From: Clostridiales bacterium
GTDB lineage: Bacteria > Bacillota > Clostridia > Lachnospirales > WQUN01
DNA: 12,695 bases
NCBI GenBank assembly: GCA_031271275.1
Contig: JAISWA010000169.1
Location: 1 to 12,695, forward strand
Direction: 5' to 3'
The translations under genes and the position numbers were made by a program. The notes beneath the pieces are model-generated. The model was given only the letters and a program-made list of their open reading frames with translations, was not told the DNA's origin and did not search any database. This document shows, one piece after another, positions 1 through 7,571 of this stretch. Numbering within the stretch: position 1 is the first letter of the stretch; the number at the start of each line of letters is the position of its first letter.

Positions 1-936
1 GCGTCGGGCATAGGCGAACGCGCGGAAAGCGCGGAGAAGTGCATGGAAGACACCTACGCGAAAAATGTCAACGACGAGTTTGTCGTACCCACCATAATCC
101 TTAACGCGCAAGGGCAGCCCACGGCGACCGTTAAAGAAAACGATTCCGTTATCTTTTTCAACTTCCGCCCCGACCGGGCGAGGGAAATCACCCGCGCCTT
201 CTGCGACCCGGGTTTTAAGGGCTTCGAGCGGCAAAAGGGGTTCTTCCCGCTTTTCTATGTGTGCTTCACGGAATACGACCACGAAATTTCCAATAAAAAG
301 GTGGCGTTCCACGCGCAGTCCCTTAACAACACGTTGGGTCAATACCTTTCCGACCAACATAAAACCCAACTCAGGCTGGCGGAAACGGAAAAATACGCCC
401 ATGTGACTTTCTTTTTCAACGGCGGGGTGGAAGAACCCTACCCCGGCGAGGATAGGACACTGGTTCCTTCGCCCAAGGTGGCGACCTATGACTTGCAGCC
501 GGAAATGAGCGCGTACCCGGTGTGCGACAAGTTGGTGGAAGCCATTGTTTCCCGGAAATATGATTTAATTATTATCAACTTCGCCAACAGCGATATGGTG
601 GGACATACCGGCGTGCTTCCCGCGGCGGTGAAGGCGATTGAGGCAATCGACGCCTGCATCGGGCGGACGGCGGACGCGGTTTTAAAGACGGGCGCGCAGA
701 TGTTCCTGTGCGCGGACCACGGCAATTCCGACAAGATGATTGACTACGCCACGGGCGAGCCGTTTACGGCGCACACCACCAACCCGGTGCCCTTCGTGCT
801 GTTTAACTGCGAAAAGGCGGCGGGGCTGAAGGAAGGCGGGCGGCTTTGCGATATCGCGCCCACGCTGCTTGAAATGATGGGCATGGAGAAGCCGGAAGAA
901 ATGACCGGTAATTCGCTGTTAATTCGTAAGGAATAG
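1..936 (+). CDS. gpmI: 2,3-bisphosphoglycerate-independent phosphoglycerate mutase, 3' part (5' end outside window)
   Basis: This enzyme interconverts 3-phosphoglycerate and 2-phosphoglycerate in glycolysis, in the cytosol, using two Mn(II) ions and a phosphoserine intermediate. The reading frame is open from base 1, so the gene begins upstream; the ATG at 43 is internal. About 311 residues are visible, against about 510 for the full family, so the N-terminal part with the catalytic serine is missing from the window. Visible family motifs are NFRPDRARE (substrate-binding arginines), EKYAHVTFFFNGG, PSKVATYDLQPEMSAY-like text, SDMVGHTG (metal Asp and His), CADHGNSDKM (metal Asp-His) and AHTTNPVPF (metal His). 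It ends with EEMTGNSLL, as usual for the family. It sits 38 bases ahead of eno, the next enzyme in the pathway, with no terminator between, so the two are probably co-transcribed. Confidence 0.97.
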   Translation, partial: ASGIGERAESAEKCMEDTYAKNVNDEFVVPTIILNAQGQPTATVKENDSVIFFNFRPDRAREITRAFCDPGFKGFERQKGFFPLFYVCFTEYDHEISNKKVAFHAQSLNNTLGQYLSDQHKTQLRLAETEKYAHVTFFFNGGVEEPYPGEDRTLVPSPKVATYDLQPEMSAYPVCDKLVEAIVSRKYDLIIINFANSDMVGHTGVLPAAVKAIEAIDACIGRTADAVLKTGAQMFLCADHGNSDKMIDYATGEPFTAHTTNPVPFVLFNCEKAAGLKEGGRLCDIAPTLLEMMGMEKPEEMTGNSLLIRKE

Positions 937-974
937 GCACAAATCATTTTAAACTAATGAGAGGAGTTTTTAGT

Positions 975-2306
975 ATGAAAGGCTTTATTGAAATCGTAGA
1001 CATTTTTGCCCGCGAGGTATTGGATTCCCGAGGGAACCCCACCGTGGAAGTGGAAGTCACCGTATGCGACGAAGCGGACCGCCAGTACATGGGCCGCGCG
1101 GCGGTGCCGTCCGGCGCGTCAACCGGCGCGTTTGAGGCGGTGGAGCTTCGCGACGGCGGGAACCGTTACCTTGGCAGCGGCGTGGAAAAGGCGGTAGAGA
1201 ATGTCAACGACATTATCGCGGATGAAATCTGCGGGATGAACGCCCTTGACCAGGTGGCAATCGACAATAAAATGTTGGAGCTTGACGGGACGCCCAACAA
1301 GGCGAAGCTCGGCGCCAACGCGATTTTGGGCGTTTCCATGGCGGTGGCACGCGCGGCGGCGGAAGCGCTGCACATGCCGCTGTACATGTACCTCGGCGGC
1401 TTCAACGCGAAACAGCTTCCCGTGCCGATGATGAACATCTTAAACGGCGGCAAGCATGCGGACAACACCGTGGACTTCCAGGAATTCATGATTATGCCCG
1501 TGGGCGCGCACAGTTTTAAAGAAGCGCTTCGTATGTGCGCCGAGGTTTACCATAACCTTAAAAAGATTTTGAAAGGGAAAGGGCTTGCCACGGCGGTGGG
1601 CGACGAGGGCGGTTTCGCGCCCGACCTTGCCACGCCGGACGAAGTTATCGACGTTATCCTGGAAGCCGTTTCCAAAGCCGGGTACGAACCGGGCGCGGAC
1701 ATCCGCATCGCGATGGACGTGGCTGCCACCGAGTTGTACGACGAAAACGACGGCAAGTACCACTTCCCGGGCGAAAGCCGTATGCTCGGCAAAGACATCG
1801 TGCGTACCTCCGCCGAGATGGTGGAAATTTACGAAAAGCTCTGCGCGAAATATCCCATCATCTCCATTGAGGACGGGCTTTCCGAAGACGACTGGGACGG
1901 TTGGAAGATGCTCACCGAAAAACTGGGCGGCAAAGTGCAGTTGGTGGGCGACGATTTGTTTGTCACCAACACGGAGCGTTTGCAGAAAGGCATCGATCTC
2001 GGCGTAGCCAATTCCATCTTGGTAAAGGTCAACCAAATTGGGACGCTCACCGAAACCTTCAACGCTATCGCGTTGGCTAACCGCAACAACATGACGGCGG
2101 TAGTGTCCCACCGTTCCGGCGAGACCGAGGACGCGACCATCGCGGACATCGTGGTAGCCGTTAACGCCGGGCAGATCAAAACCGGCGCGCCCGCCAGAAG
2201 CGACCGCGTCGCGAAATACAACCAACTGCTCAGGATTGAGGACGAGTTGGACGACATGGCGGAGTACCCGGGGCTTGGCGCATGGTTTAATTTGAAAAAT
2301 AAATAA
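975..2306 (+). CDS. eno: Enolase (phosphopyruvate hydratase)
   Basis: Enolase dehydrates 2-phosphoglycerate to phosphoenolpyruvate in the cytosol and is also a frequent RNA degradosome partner. The 443-residue product is slightly longer than the usual ~430. I chose the ATG at 975 because a Shine-Dalgarno AGAGGAG (960-966) lies 8 bases ahead of it; the in-frame ATG at 957 lies upstream of that site and is unlikely to be used. Motifs seen: AREVLDSRGNPTVEVEV at the N-terminus, PSGASTGAFEAVELRD (mobile loop), GDEGGFAP with general-acid/base Glu211, metal ligands Asp248 (MDVAATELY), Glu299 (SIEDG) and Asp326 (GDDLF), catalytic Lys351 in ILVKVNQIGT, and SHRSGETED (378-386). All key residues are present. 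It follows gpmI and is closed by a hairpin terminator, so it is the last gene of a lower-glycolysis operon. Confidence 0.98.
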   Translation: MKGFIEIVDIFAREVLDSRGNPTVEVEVTVCDEADRQYMGRAAVPSGASTGAFEAVELRDGGNRYLGSGVEKAVENVNDIIADEICGMNALDQVAIDNKMLELDGTPNKAKLGANAILGVSMAVARAAAEALHMPLYMYLGGFNAKQLPVPMMNILNGGKHADNTVDFQEFMIMPVGAHSFKEALRMCAEVYHNLKKILKGKGLATAVGDEGGFAPDLATPDEVIDVILEAVSKAGYEPGADIRIAMDVAATELYDENDGKYHFPGESRMLGKDIVRTSAEMVEIYEKLCAKYPIISIEDGLSEDDWDGWKMLTEKLGGKVQLVGDDLFVTNTERLQKGIDLGVANSILVKVNQIGTLTETFNAIALANRNNMTAVVSHRSGETEDATIADIVVAVNAGQIKTGAPARSDRVAKYNQLLRIEDELDDMAEYPGLGAWFNLKNK

Positions 2307-2328
2307 GTAAGCAGCGCCGGAGATATAG

Positions 2329-2370
2329 AAAAAACACCCCGCGTTTGTTGCTCAACGCGGGGTGTTTTTC
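2329..2370. terminator. Bidirectional intrinsic terminator between eno and the convergent oxidoreductase
   Basis: A perfect 11-bp stem pairs CACCCCGCGTT (2335-2345) with AACGCGGGGTG (2354-2364) around an 8-base loop. It is flanked by an A tract on the left (2329-2334) and a T tract on the right (2365-2369), so it works on both strands. It would end the gpmI-eno transcript rightwards and the minus-strand oxidoreductase transcript leftwards. Confidence 0.93.
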
Positions 2371-2384
2371 ATTAGGGTTACGTT

Positions 2385-3410
2385 TTAATACTGCACATCC
2401 ACAGGCATACGGTTTTTCGCGGATTCAAGCACGGCAAGCAGCGCGAGGGAAGTATTCGCGGCGTCTTCCAAGCTTACAAGGAAGGGCCGCCCGTCGATAA
2501 TTTTATCCACAAAGGAACGTATGCTCTCATACGCGAAACCCTTCACCCTTCCGTCCACTTTGTTGCGCACCAACACATCCGGCGTAAAAACCTGAGACTC
2601 CGTCACCTGTTGAATCATCGTGTGGCTTGAGCAGTCGATGTTTATCATGCCCTTGGTTCCCAGTACCGTATATTTTATATCGTTGATGCAAGTATTCGCG
2701 TTTGGCGTTATCCAACCGTTTTCCATTTGCGCGACGCAGCCGTTTTCAAATTCCAACGTGGTAAGGTACATATCCGGCACGTCAACGCCCAATCCCTTTA
2801 AAATGCCCTCGCGGGCAACGGAGTACACGCGGGTAACTTTACTCCCGAGCAACCATTGCAGCGTATCTAAGCTGTGACTGCCCAGAAACCAAAGGATGGA
2901 AGATTTCGCCGCCCAGGGCAGCATGTCTGTCGCCACCCATTTTACATCGTTTAACCGCGCGTAAGCGCTGTAGGTCGCGCCCAACTCACCGGCGTCGATG
3001 GATTGCTTTGCGGTGTTTATCGGCGGGTTCCAACGGTTGTGAAGGTCTACCATTACCCGGACATTGTTTTTTAAGATCGCGTCCATCATGTTGTGGACGT
3101 CAGCCCGCGTCGTGGCAAGCGGTTTTTCAATCAGCATATGTTTTTTCGCGTTCGCGCAGGCAATGGCGACGTCCGCGTGCAAAAAGTCGGGCGTGACGAT
3201 GGCAATCGCGTCGCAGCGCGCCTTTTCCGCCATTTCTCTGTAATCGGTGTAAACCTCTTTAATATTGAACTTTGCGGCAAGCGCTTCCGCTTTTGCCCTG
3301 TCTTTGTCGCACACGGCGACGGTTTCCGCGAAAAAGTGGTCGTTGTAAATACCCGCGTGGGTTTCGCCCCATGTCCCCGCGCCTACGATACCCATTTTCA
3401 ATTTTTCCAT
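2385..3410 (-). CDS. Gfo/Idh/MocA family NAD(P)-dependent oxidoreductase
   Basis: This is a predicted dehydrogenase of the glucose-fructose oxidoreductase / inositol dehydrogenase superfamily, which oxidises or reduces sugar-like alcohols; the substrate cannot be told from sequence. The 341-residue product starts with a Rossmann nucleotide-binding segment GIVGAGTWGETHAG (residues 7-20), followed by the family's IEKPLATT motif (Glu-Lys-Pro at 95-97, catalytic Lys96) and the GSHSLDTL segment (His179, Asp182) where the family's catalytic His lies. I chose the ATG at 3410 because AGGAG (complement of 3418-3422) sits 7 bases upstream; the frame stays open further upstream to 3500, but that stretch contains the promoter and has no family similarity. 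It is monocistronic, convergent with eno and divergent from a second, distinct member of the same superfamily. Confidence 0.92.
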   Translation of the reverse strand: MEKLKMGIVGAGTWGETHAGIYNDHFFAETVAVCDKDRAKAEALAAKFNIKEVYTDYREMAEKARCDAIAIVTPDFLHADVAIACANAKKHMLIEKPLATTRADVHNMMDAILKNNVRVMVDLHNRWNPPINTAKQSIDAGELGATYSAYARLNDVKWVATDMLPWAAKSSILWFLGSHSLDTLQWLLGSKVTRVYSVAREGILKGLGVDVPDMYLTTLEFENGCVAQMENGWITPNANTCINDIKYTVLGTKGMINIDCSSHTMIQQVTESQVFTPDVLVRNKVDGRVKGFAYESIRSFVDKIIDGRPFLVSLEDAANTSLALLAVLESAKNRMPVDVQY

Positions 3411-3469
3411 TGTGCCGCTCCTTTGAAGTTTTAATAAACGAATCATACCCGCGATGGTTTGCCCTCTCC

Positions 3470-3497
3470 ATTTTAATAGATTCCGCCGCGCAGTCAA
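3470..3497 (-). promoter_or_regulatory. Sigma-A-type promoter for the minus-strand oxidoreductase
   Basis: Read on the minus strand there is a -35 box TTGACT (3492-3497, 5 of 6 consensus), a 16-base spacer, and a -10 box TAAAAT (3470-3475, 5 of 6 consensus). The predicted start near 3463 gives a leader of about 50 bases before the ATG at 3410. The position in the divergent intergenic region is as expected. Confidence 0.65.
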
Positions 3498-3541
3498 CAA
3501 AAGGCGCGCCCGTTCCCCAAATTACTTTATCCCTTTATTTC

Positions 3542-3550
3542 TGTTATTAT
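3542..3550 (+). promoter_or_regulatory. Possible extended -10 promoter for the oxidoreductase-spoIID-queA operon
   Basis: TGTTATTAT at 3542-3550 reads as an extended -10 element (TGn followed by TATTAT, 5 of 6 consensus). No convincing -35 box lies at the right distance; TTACTT at 3522-3527 is the only weak candidate. The spot is about 70 bases before the start codon at 3621, in an AT-rich patch of otherwise GC-rich DNA, and it is the only promoter-like sequence I see for this operon. Confidence 0.45.
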
Positions 3551-3620
3551 ATAGGCGGCACAACGCCGTTCCCGCGCAACGGGAAGCAATCGCTAATTTT
3601 AAAAACGGGGAAGGTTCCTT

Positions 3621-4574
3621 ATGGCTGTCAATTTCGGCATTCTCGGCTGCGGCAGTATTGCCCGCCGTTTCAGCAGGTTTTTAAACAACGAAAAATCCGC
3701 CAACCTCAAGGCTTGCGCCGCGCGAGACCCGGAAAAGGCGGCGGTTTTCGCGCAAGAAAACAACGCGGAGCGGGCGTGTACCTACGAGGAACTCGTCCGC
3801 GACCCGGAGGTGGACGCGGTTTACATAGCCACCGTACACAACCGGCATTACGAGCAAATAAAGCTTTGCCTTGAAAACGGAAAGCACGTTATTTGCGAGA
3901 AGCCGATGGTGCTTCACGCCGCGCAGGCGCGGGAATGCTTCGCGTTGGCGAAAAAGAAAAACCGGCTGCTGATGGAAGGTATGTGGACGCGCTGCCTTCC
4001 GGCGGTGCGGCAAGCCACGGACTGGGTAAGCGGCGGCTTAATCGGCGAAGTCAAACTGGTCACCGCGAATTTTTGCTTCAACGCGCCTTATGACGCGGAA
4101 AGCCGGATTTATAACCCGCTGCTTGCGGGCGGGGCGCTCTATGACGTGGGCGTTTACGTGATTGAGTTTGCCACCGGTGTTTTGCGGCAAAACCCCGAAA
4201 ATACCGCTTACGCGGTTGCCCGCGCGGCTACGGGGGCGGACGCGTGCGTCAGCCTGAGTTTACACTTCCCGTCAGGCGCTGTCGCGTCGCTCAACTGCGC
4301 GGTAAACGTCAACGCGCCGAGCGACGGGATAATTTACGGCACGGACGGATATATAAAGCTGAACGATTTCTGGAGAGCGCAAGCGGCGACGCGTTTTGAT
4401 TGCGACGGAAACGTTGCGGAAACTTTTCGCGAGGGTTTCGACGACGGGTTCCGGTATGAAATCCGCCATGTGACGGATTTGATTGAACGCGGCGCGACGG
4501 AAAGCGAGCTTATCCCGCCCGCCGACACGATTGCCTGCGCGGAAATTTTTGACCAGGTTCTGGGGAGAGGTTAA
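3621..4574 (+). CDS. Gfo/Idh/MocA family oxidoreductase, dihydrodiol-dehydrogenase-like
   Basis: This is a second NAD(P)-dependent sugar or diol dehydrogenase of the Gfo/Idh/MocA superfamily, 317 residues, substrate unknown. Residues 5-14 (FGILGCGSIA) form the Rossmann dinucleotide-binding turn, CEKPMVLH holds the Glu-Lys-Pro motif (93-95), MEGMWTRCLP (118-127) and GGALYDVGVY (170-179, Asp175) resemble the dimeric dihydrodiol dehydrogenase branch rather than the inositol dehydrogenase branch. The start ATG at 3621 has a GGGGAAGG purine stretch (3607-3614) 6 bases upstream. Its stop codon is followed after a single base by the spoIID start, so it heads an operon with spoIID and queA. It is clearly not a recent duplicate of the neighbouring minus-strand oxidoreductase: the two share the fold motifs but little else by eye. 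Confidence 0.92.
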   Translation: MAVNFGILGCGSIARRFSRFLNNEKSANLKACAARDPEKAAVFAQENNAERACTYEELVRDPEVDAVYIATVHNRHYEQIKLCLENGKHVICEKPMVLHAAQARECFALAKKKNRLLMEGMWTRCLPAVRQATDWVSGGLIGEVKLVTANFCFNAPYDAESRIYNPLLAGGALYDVGVYVIEFATGVLRQNPENTAYAVARAATGADACVSLSLHFPSGAVASLNCAVNVNAPSDGIIYGTDGYIKLNDFWRAQAATRFDCDGNVAETFREGFDDGFRYEIRHVTDLIERGATESELIPPADTIACAEIFDQVLGRG

Positions 4575-4575
4575 G

Positions 4576-6084
4576 ATGAAAAAAATTGGCTTAATTCCGC
4601 TATTGATCTTCTGCTTAGTAATCCCCGGTGTCCCCGTTTTCGCCTATCCCTATCCCGCCTCTGTGCGTATCGGGCTGATGAGCTATTCCCAATCGGAAAG
4701 CATTCCCCTTTCCAACGCCGCGGTTTCAGTGGGCTATGACTCGGGCGGCGCGTTCGTCCCCTACTCTGTTTTTCAGTCCTATAACGGTTTTACCGTTCGC
4801 CCGTCGGGGGGCGGGCAAGCCGCGCTTTACGACGGCGCGAATATGGTCGCGGTGCTTGGGGAAGCGGGTAACCTCGCGCAGGTCAGGGACGCCAACGGCG
4901 GTTATATTTCCCTCGGCGGAACGGAATACCGGGGCGCGATGGAGTTCCATGGCGGGGGCGGCGTCACCGCGGTCAACGTGCTTTCTATGGAGGAATATCT
5001 ATACAGCGTCGTCCCGTCGGAAATGTCCCCGTCGTTCCAAATGGAAGCGCTAAAGGCGCAGGCGGTGGCGTCGCGCAGTTATCTGCTTACGCGAAAAGGC
5101 GCGCACAGCGGGCAGGGTTTCGACCTGTGCGACCAGGGGCATTGCCAACATTACGACGGCGTCAGCAACGAAAACGCTGCTTCGATTCAGGCGGCGGACG
5201 CTACCCGGGGAATGGTTCTGACCTACAACGGCGAACCCATCAACGCCGTGTATTTTTCCAGCAGCGGCGGCGTGACCGACGATTCCGAAAACGTGTGGAA
5301 CGAAGCCGTCCCCTACCTGCGGGGCGTGGGCGACACCGTGGAGCATGAACCGCGCGTCTGGACGCGCTCGTTTACCATGGGCGAAATCACGTCCCTGCTT
5401 TCCGCGGAGGGGCATAATATCGGCGGGGCGGTCAGCGTGGCAATTACCCGCACAAGCCCTGCGGGCCGCGTTCAGGAACTGACCGTCAACGGAACGGCGG
5501 GTTCGGTTGCTTTAACAAAGGAAGATATCCGCACCTTTTTCTCCGCCTCAAACGGCGGCACGTTGGAAAGCCGGAATTTTTCCATCACCGGCGGGAATAC
5601 ATACCCTCCCAACGCCGTGGGCGCGAATACGGTAATCAACCCCGTCTCAGCGGGCGGGAACATTCCCCCCTCAGCCCCGGCGCAAACGCCGCCGTCAAAC
5701 GCTTATTTTTCCGGCTACATTGCCGTCACCGACGGTTTTGAAATCCTAAGCCTGCCCGCCGCGTCCCTTTTCGGCGTTTCCGCCGAAGGCGTCCCCCTAC
5801 CGCTATACGCGCCCTCGGTTTCCGACGGGATAACCACCGCGTCATACGACGGGTATGACCCAAGCGGCTTACCCGGCGAAGCGGTTGCCGGTTCTCCTGT
5901 GCCTTCCACCGGCGCGGGGCTTGCCGTAACCGGCGTTTCCGCCGGCGAAACGGTCACATTTTCCGGCATGGGTTGGGGGCACGGCGTGGGAATGAGCCAG
6001 TGCGGCGCGGAAGGGCTTGCCCGTGCCGGGTATGATTTTTATACTATTCTAAGGCACTACTATTCAGGAGTCACCGTCGAATGA
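4576..6084 (+). CDS. spoIID: SpoIID/LytB-family secreted lytic transglycosylase
   Basis: SpoIID cleaves glycan strands in peptidoglycan stripped of stem peptides and, with SpoIIM and SpoIIP, drives engulfment during sporulation; related LytB proteins act on the vegetative wall. The 502-residue product begins with a signal peptide or membrane anchor (MKKIGLIPLLIFCLVIPG..., probable cleavage after VFA at 23). The SpoIID domain runs from about 115 to 335: EYLYSVVPSEM carries the presumed catalytic Glu149, then EALKAQAVASRSYL, CDQGHC (185-190, Cys and His as in zinc-binding clostridial SpoIID), and FSSSGGVTDDSENVW. The C-terminal GMGWGHGVGMSQCGAEGLA and ILRHYYSG motifs close the domain at 464-498. 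Between 340 and 458 lies a Pro/Ala/Gly-rich insert. I chose ATG 4576 because GAGAGG (4565-4570) precedes it by 5 bases and the signal peptide starts there. The stop overlaps the queA start. Confidence 0.88.
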   Translation: MKKIGLIPLLIFCLVIPGVPVFAYPYPASVRIGLMSYSQSESIPLSNAAVSVGYDSGGAFVPYSVFQSYNGFTVRPSGGGQAALYDGANMVAVLGEAGNLAQVRDANGGYISLGGTEYRGAMEFHGGGGVTAVNVLSMEEYLYSVVPSEMSPSFQMEALKAQAVASRSYLLTRKGAHSGQGFDLCDQGHCQHYDGVSNENAASIQAADATRGMVLTYNGEPINAVYFSSSGGVTDDSENVWNEAVPYLRGVGDTVEHEPRVWTRSFTMGEITSLLSAEGHNIGGAVSVAITRTSPAGRVQELTVNGTAGSVALTKEDIRTFFSASNGGTLESRNFSITGGNTYPPNAVGANTVINPVSAGGNIPPSAPAQTPPSNAYFSGYIAVTDGFEILSLPAASLFGVSAEGVPLPLYAPSVSDGITTASYDGYDPSGLPGEAVAGSPVPSTGAGLAVTGVSAGETVTFSGMGWGHGVGMSQCGAEGLARAGYDFYTILRHYYSGVTVE

Positions 6085-7115
6085 TGAAACGAAGCGATTT
6101 TTATTTCGAGCTTCCGCCCCGTTTAATTGCGCAGCATCCGGCGGCGGAACGTTCCGGTTCCCGAATGCTGCTGCTTGATAGAAATACGGGAAGTATACAA
6201 CACAGGCGCTTCAGTGAAATCGCCTCTTTTTTCGCGCCCGGGGACTGCTTGGTAATCAACGACTCCAAAGTGATTCCGGCGAGACTTTTGGGGGAAAGCA
6301 GCCGGGGTTCCGCCGTGGAGCTGCTGCTGCACGAGCGCCTTGACGAGAGACGTTGGGAAGTGTTGGTCAAGCCGGGGAAAAAAGCGCGGGCGGGCGAGAA
6401 AATTTCTTTCGCGAAGGGGAAACTGACCGCGAGCATAGAAAGCGTAACCGACGACGGGTTGCGCGTCGCGGCGTTTGAATACGAAGGCATTTTTGAAACG
6501 CTGCTTGACGAGATAGGCGAAACGCCGCTCCCCCACTATATCACGGAACATCCTGCCACCGCTTCGGAACGCGCCCGTTACCAAACGGTGTACGCCCGTT
6601 ACGACGGCTCGGTGGCGGCGCCGACGGCGGGGCTGCATTTCACGGAAGAAATACTAAGGGAACTGTCCGGCGCGGGCGTGCGTATCGCTCGCGTCACCCT
6701 GCATGTGGGGCTCGGGACGTTCAGGCCGGTTAAGGCGGACAACATCGACGACCACCGTATGCACAGCGAATACTGCCGCGTCGAACCCGACCAGGCGGAA
6801 ATTATTAACGAAGCCAGAAAAAATAACCGCCGCGTAATCGCGGTGGGCACCACTTCCTGCCGCACCCTTGAAAGCAGCGCGGATGAAGCGGGTATCGTCG
6901 TGGCGGGTTCGCGCCGCACCGGTATTTTTATCAAGCCGGGCTATACCTTCCGCGTGGTTGACGGGCTGCTCACCAATTTTCATTTGCCGGAATCCACGCT
7001 GATTATGCTCGTATCGGCGTTGGCGGGGCGGGAGCGGGTTTTGTCCGCGTACCGGCAAGCCATTAAAGAGGAATACCGTTTTTACTCTTATGGCGATTGC
7101 ATGTTAATTTTATAA
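6081..7115 (+). CDS. queA: S-adenosylmethionine:tRNA ribosyltransferase-isomerase
   Basis: QueA transfers and isomerises the ribosyl group of S-adenosylmethionine onto 7-aminomethyl-7-deazaguanine in tRNA, making epoxyqueuosine at wobble position 34 of GUN-anticodon tRNAs. The 344-residue length matches the family. Motifs seen in order: SDFYFELPPRLIAQHPA at the N-terminus, NDSKVIPARLLG, PTAGLHFTEEIL, LHVGLGTFRPVKADNIDDH, HSEYCRVE, VGTTSCRTLES, and GIFIKPGYTF followed by LLTNFHLPESTLIMLVSA. The start ATG at 6081 overlaps the spoIID stop in an ATGATGA arrangement, with AGGAG at 6066-6070; a second in-frame ATG at 6084 is possible but further from the site. Overlap implies translational coupling with spoIID. 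The usual partner tgt does not follow; a terminator comes 5 bases after the stop. Confidence 0.97.
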   Translation: MMKRSDFYFELPPRLIAQHPAAERSGSRMLLLDRNTGSIQHRRFSEIASFFAPGDCLVINDSKVIPARLLGESSRGSAVELLLHERLDERRWEVLVKPGKKARAGEKISFAKGKLTASIESVTDDGLRVAAFEYEGIFETLLDEIGETPLPHYITEHPATASERARYQTVYARYDGSVAAPTAGLHFTEEILRELSGAGVRIARVTLHVGLGTFRPVKADNIDDHRMHSEYCRVEPDQAEIINEARKNNRRVIAVGTTSCRTLESSADEAGIVVAGSRRTGIFIKPGYTFRVVDGLLTNFHLPESTLIMLVSALAGRERVLSAYRQAIKEEYRFYSYGDCMLIL

Positions 7116-7118
7116 AGC

Positions 7119-7157
7119 AAAACGCCCTGAGCATTGGACACTCAGGGCGTTATTTTT
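7119..7157. terminator. Bidirectional intrinsic terminator between queA and the convergent DUF4870 gene
   Basis: A perfect 11-bp stem pairs AACGCCCTGAG (7121-7131) with CTCAGGGCGTT (7141-7151) around a 9-base loop. T-rich sequence follows at 7153-7157, and A-rich sequence precedes it, giving a usable U tract for transcripts from both sides. It would end the spoIID-queA operon and the long minus-strand operon headed by folC. Confidence 0.9.
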
Positions 7158-7181
7158 CTTTACGTAAGCGTTAACCGTTTT

Positions 7182-7529
7182 TTATTTGTTTATCTGATTC
7201 CATACCGCGTCGCCGATGACGGGCAACTTGAAGGATTCGCCGCTCCAGGCTTTGACCATCAGGAAAATCCAACTGACAAAGCTCAACAGCCCCACCAAGC
7301 CCGCGGCAATACCGATAAGCCAACCAATCAGCGGAACCCAGACCAGATGGCCCAACACCCAACCGATCACGCCAAGGAATAACGACCAGATAGTAGACTG
7401 CAGCGCGTGGAAGCGGACAAACTTATTTTCCTTTTCCAAAATCAACGCCGCGATACCCGTTACAAACCCAAACGCGTAACAGAGCGCGCCCACTACATTT
7501 TCTTCTAAACCAAATAAAGATTTTTTCAC
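7182..7529 (-). CDS. Small integral membrane protein, DUF4870 / Tic20-like type
   Basis: The 115-residue product has three predicted membrane segments at about 10-31, 44-65 and 69-93, with the short basic-aromatic link NKFVRFHALQS between the first and second. That link is the hallmark of the DUF4870 (Tic20-like) family of small bacterial membrane proteins; their function is not established. The start is GTG at 7529: a strong AGGAGGT (complement of 7538-7544) lies 8 bases upstream and the MKKSLFGLEENVVGAL start fits the family. It is the last gene of the minus-strand run, 42 bases after the 140-residue unknown protein, and ends just before a bidirectional terminator. Expression with the preceding TPR membrane protein suggests, without proving, a shared membrane role. 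Confidence 0.85.
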   Translation of the reverse strand: MKKSLFGLEENVVGALCYAFGFVTGIAALILEKENKFVRFHALQSTIWSLFLGVIGWVLGHLVWVPLIGWLIGIAAGLVGLLSFVSWIFLMVKAWSGESFKLPVIGDAVWNQINK

Positions 7530-7571
7530 TTTGGATTACCTCCTCGATTTATTTTTCAAAACTATGTACGC

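Noticed and set aside
957..974. An earlier ATG for eno at 957
   Set aside because: It sits upstream of, and partly overlaps, the Shine-Dalgarno at 960-966 that clearly serves the ATG at 975; the extra residues match no enolase.
1440..2225. A 261-codon open frame on the minus strand opposite eno
   Set aside because: It is fully inside the strongly conserved enolase gene, has no sensible ribosome site, and long antisense frames are expected in GC-rich coding DNA.
3411..3500. A longer N-terminus for the minus-strand oxidoreductase up to 3500
   Set aside because: The stretch holds a good promoter, and the Rossmann fold starts right after the ATG at 3410, which has its own AGGAG.
4483..4575. A longer N-terminus for SpoIID starting at 4483
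   Set aside because: It would overlap the oxidoreductase by 92 bases, and the signal peptide and ribosome site both point to the ATG at 4576.
6123..6638. A 171-codon minus-strand frame opposite queA
   Set aside because: It is a mirror frame of a well-conserved gene, with Arg-rich low-complexity composition and no start signals.
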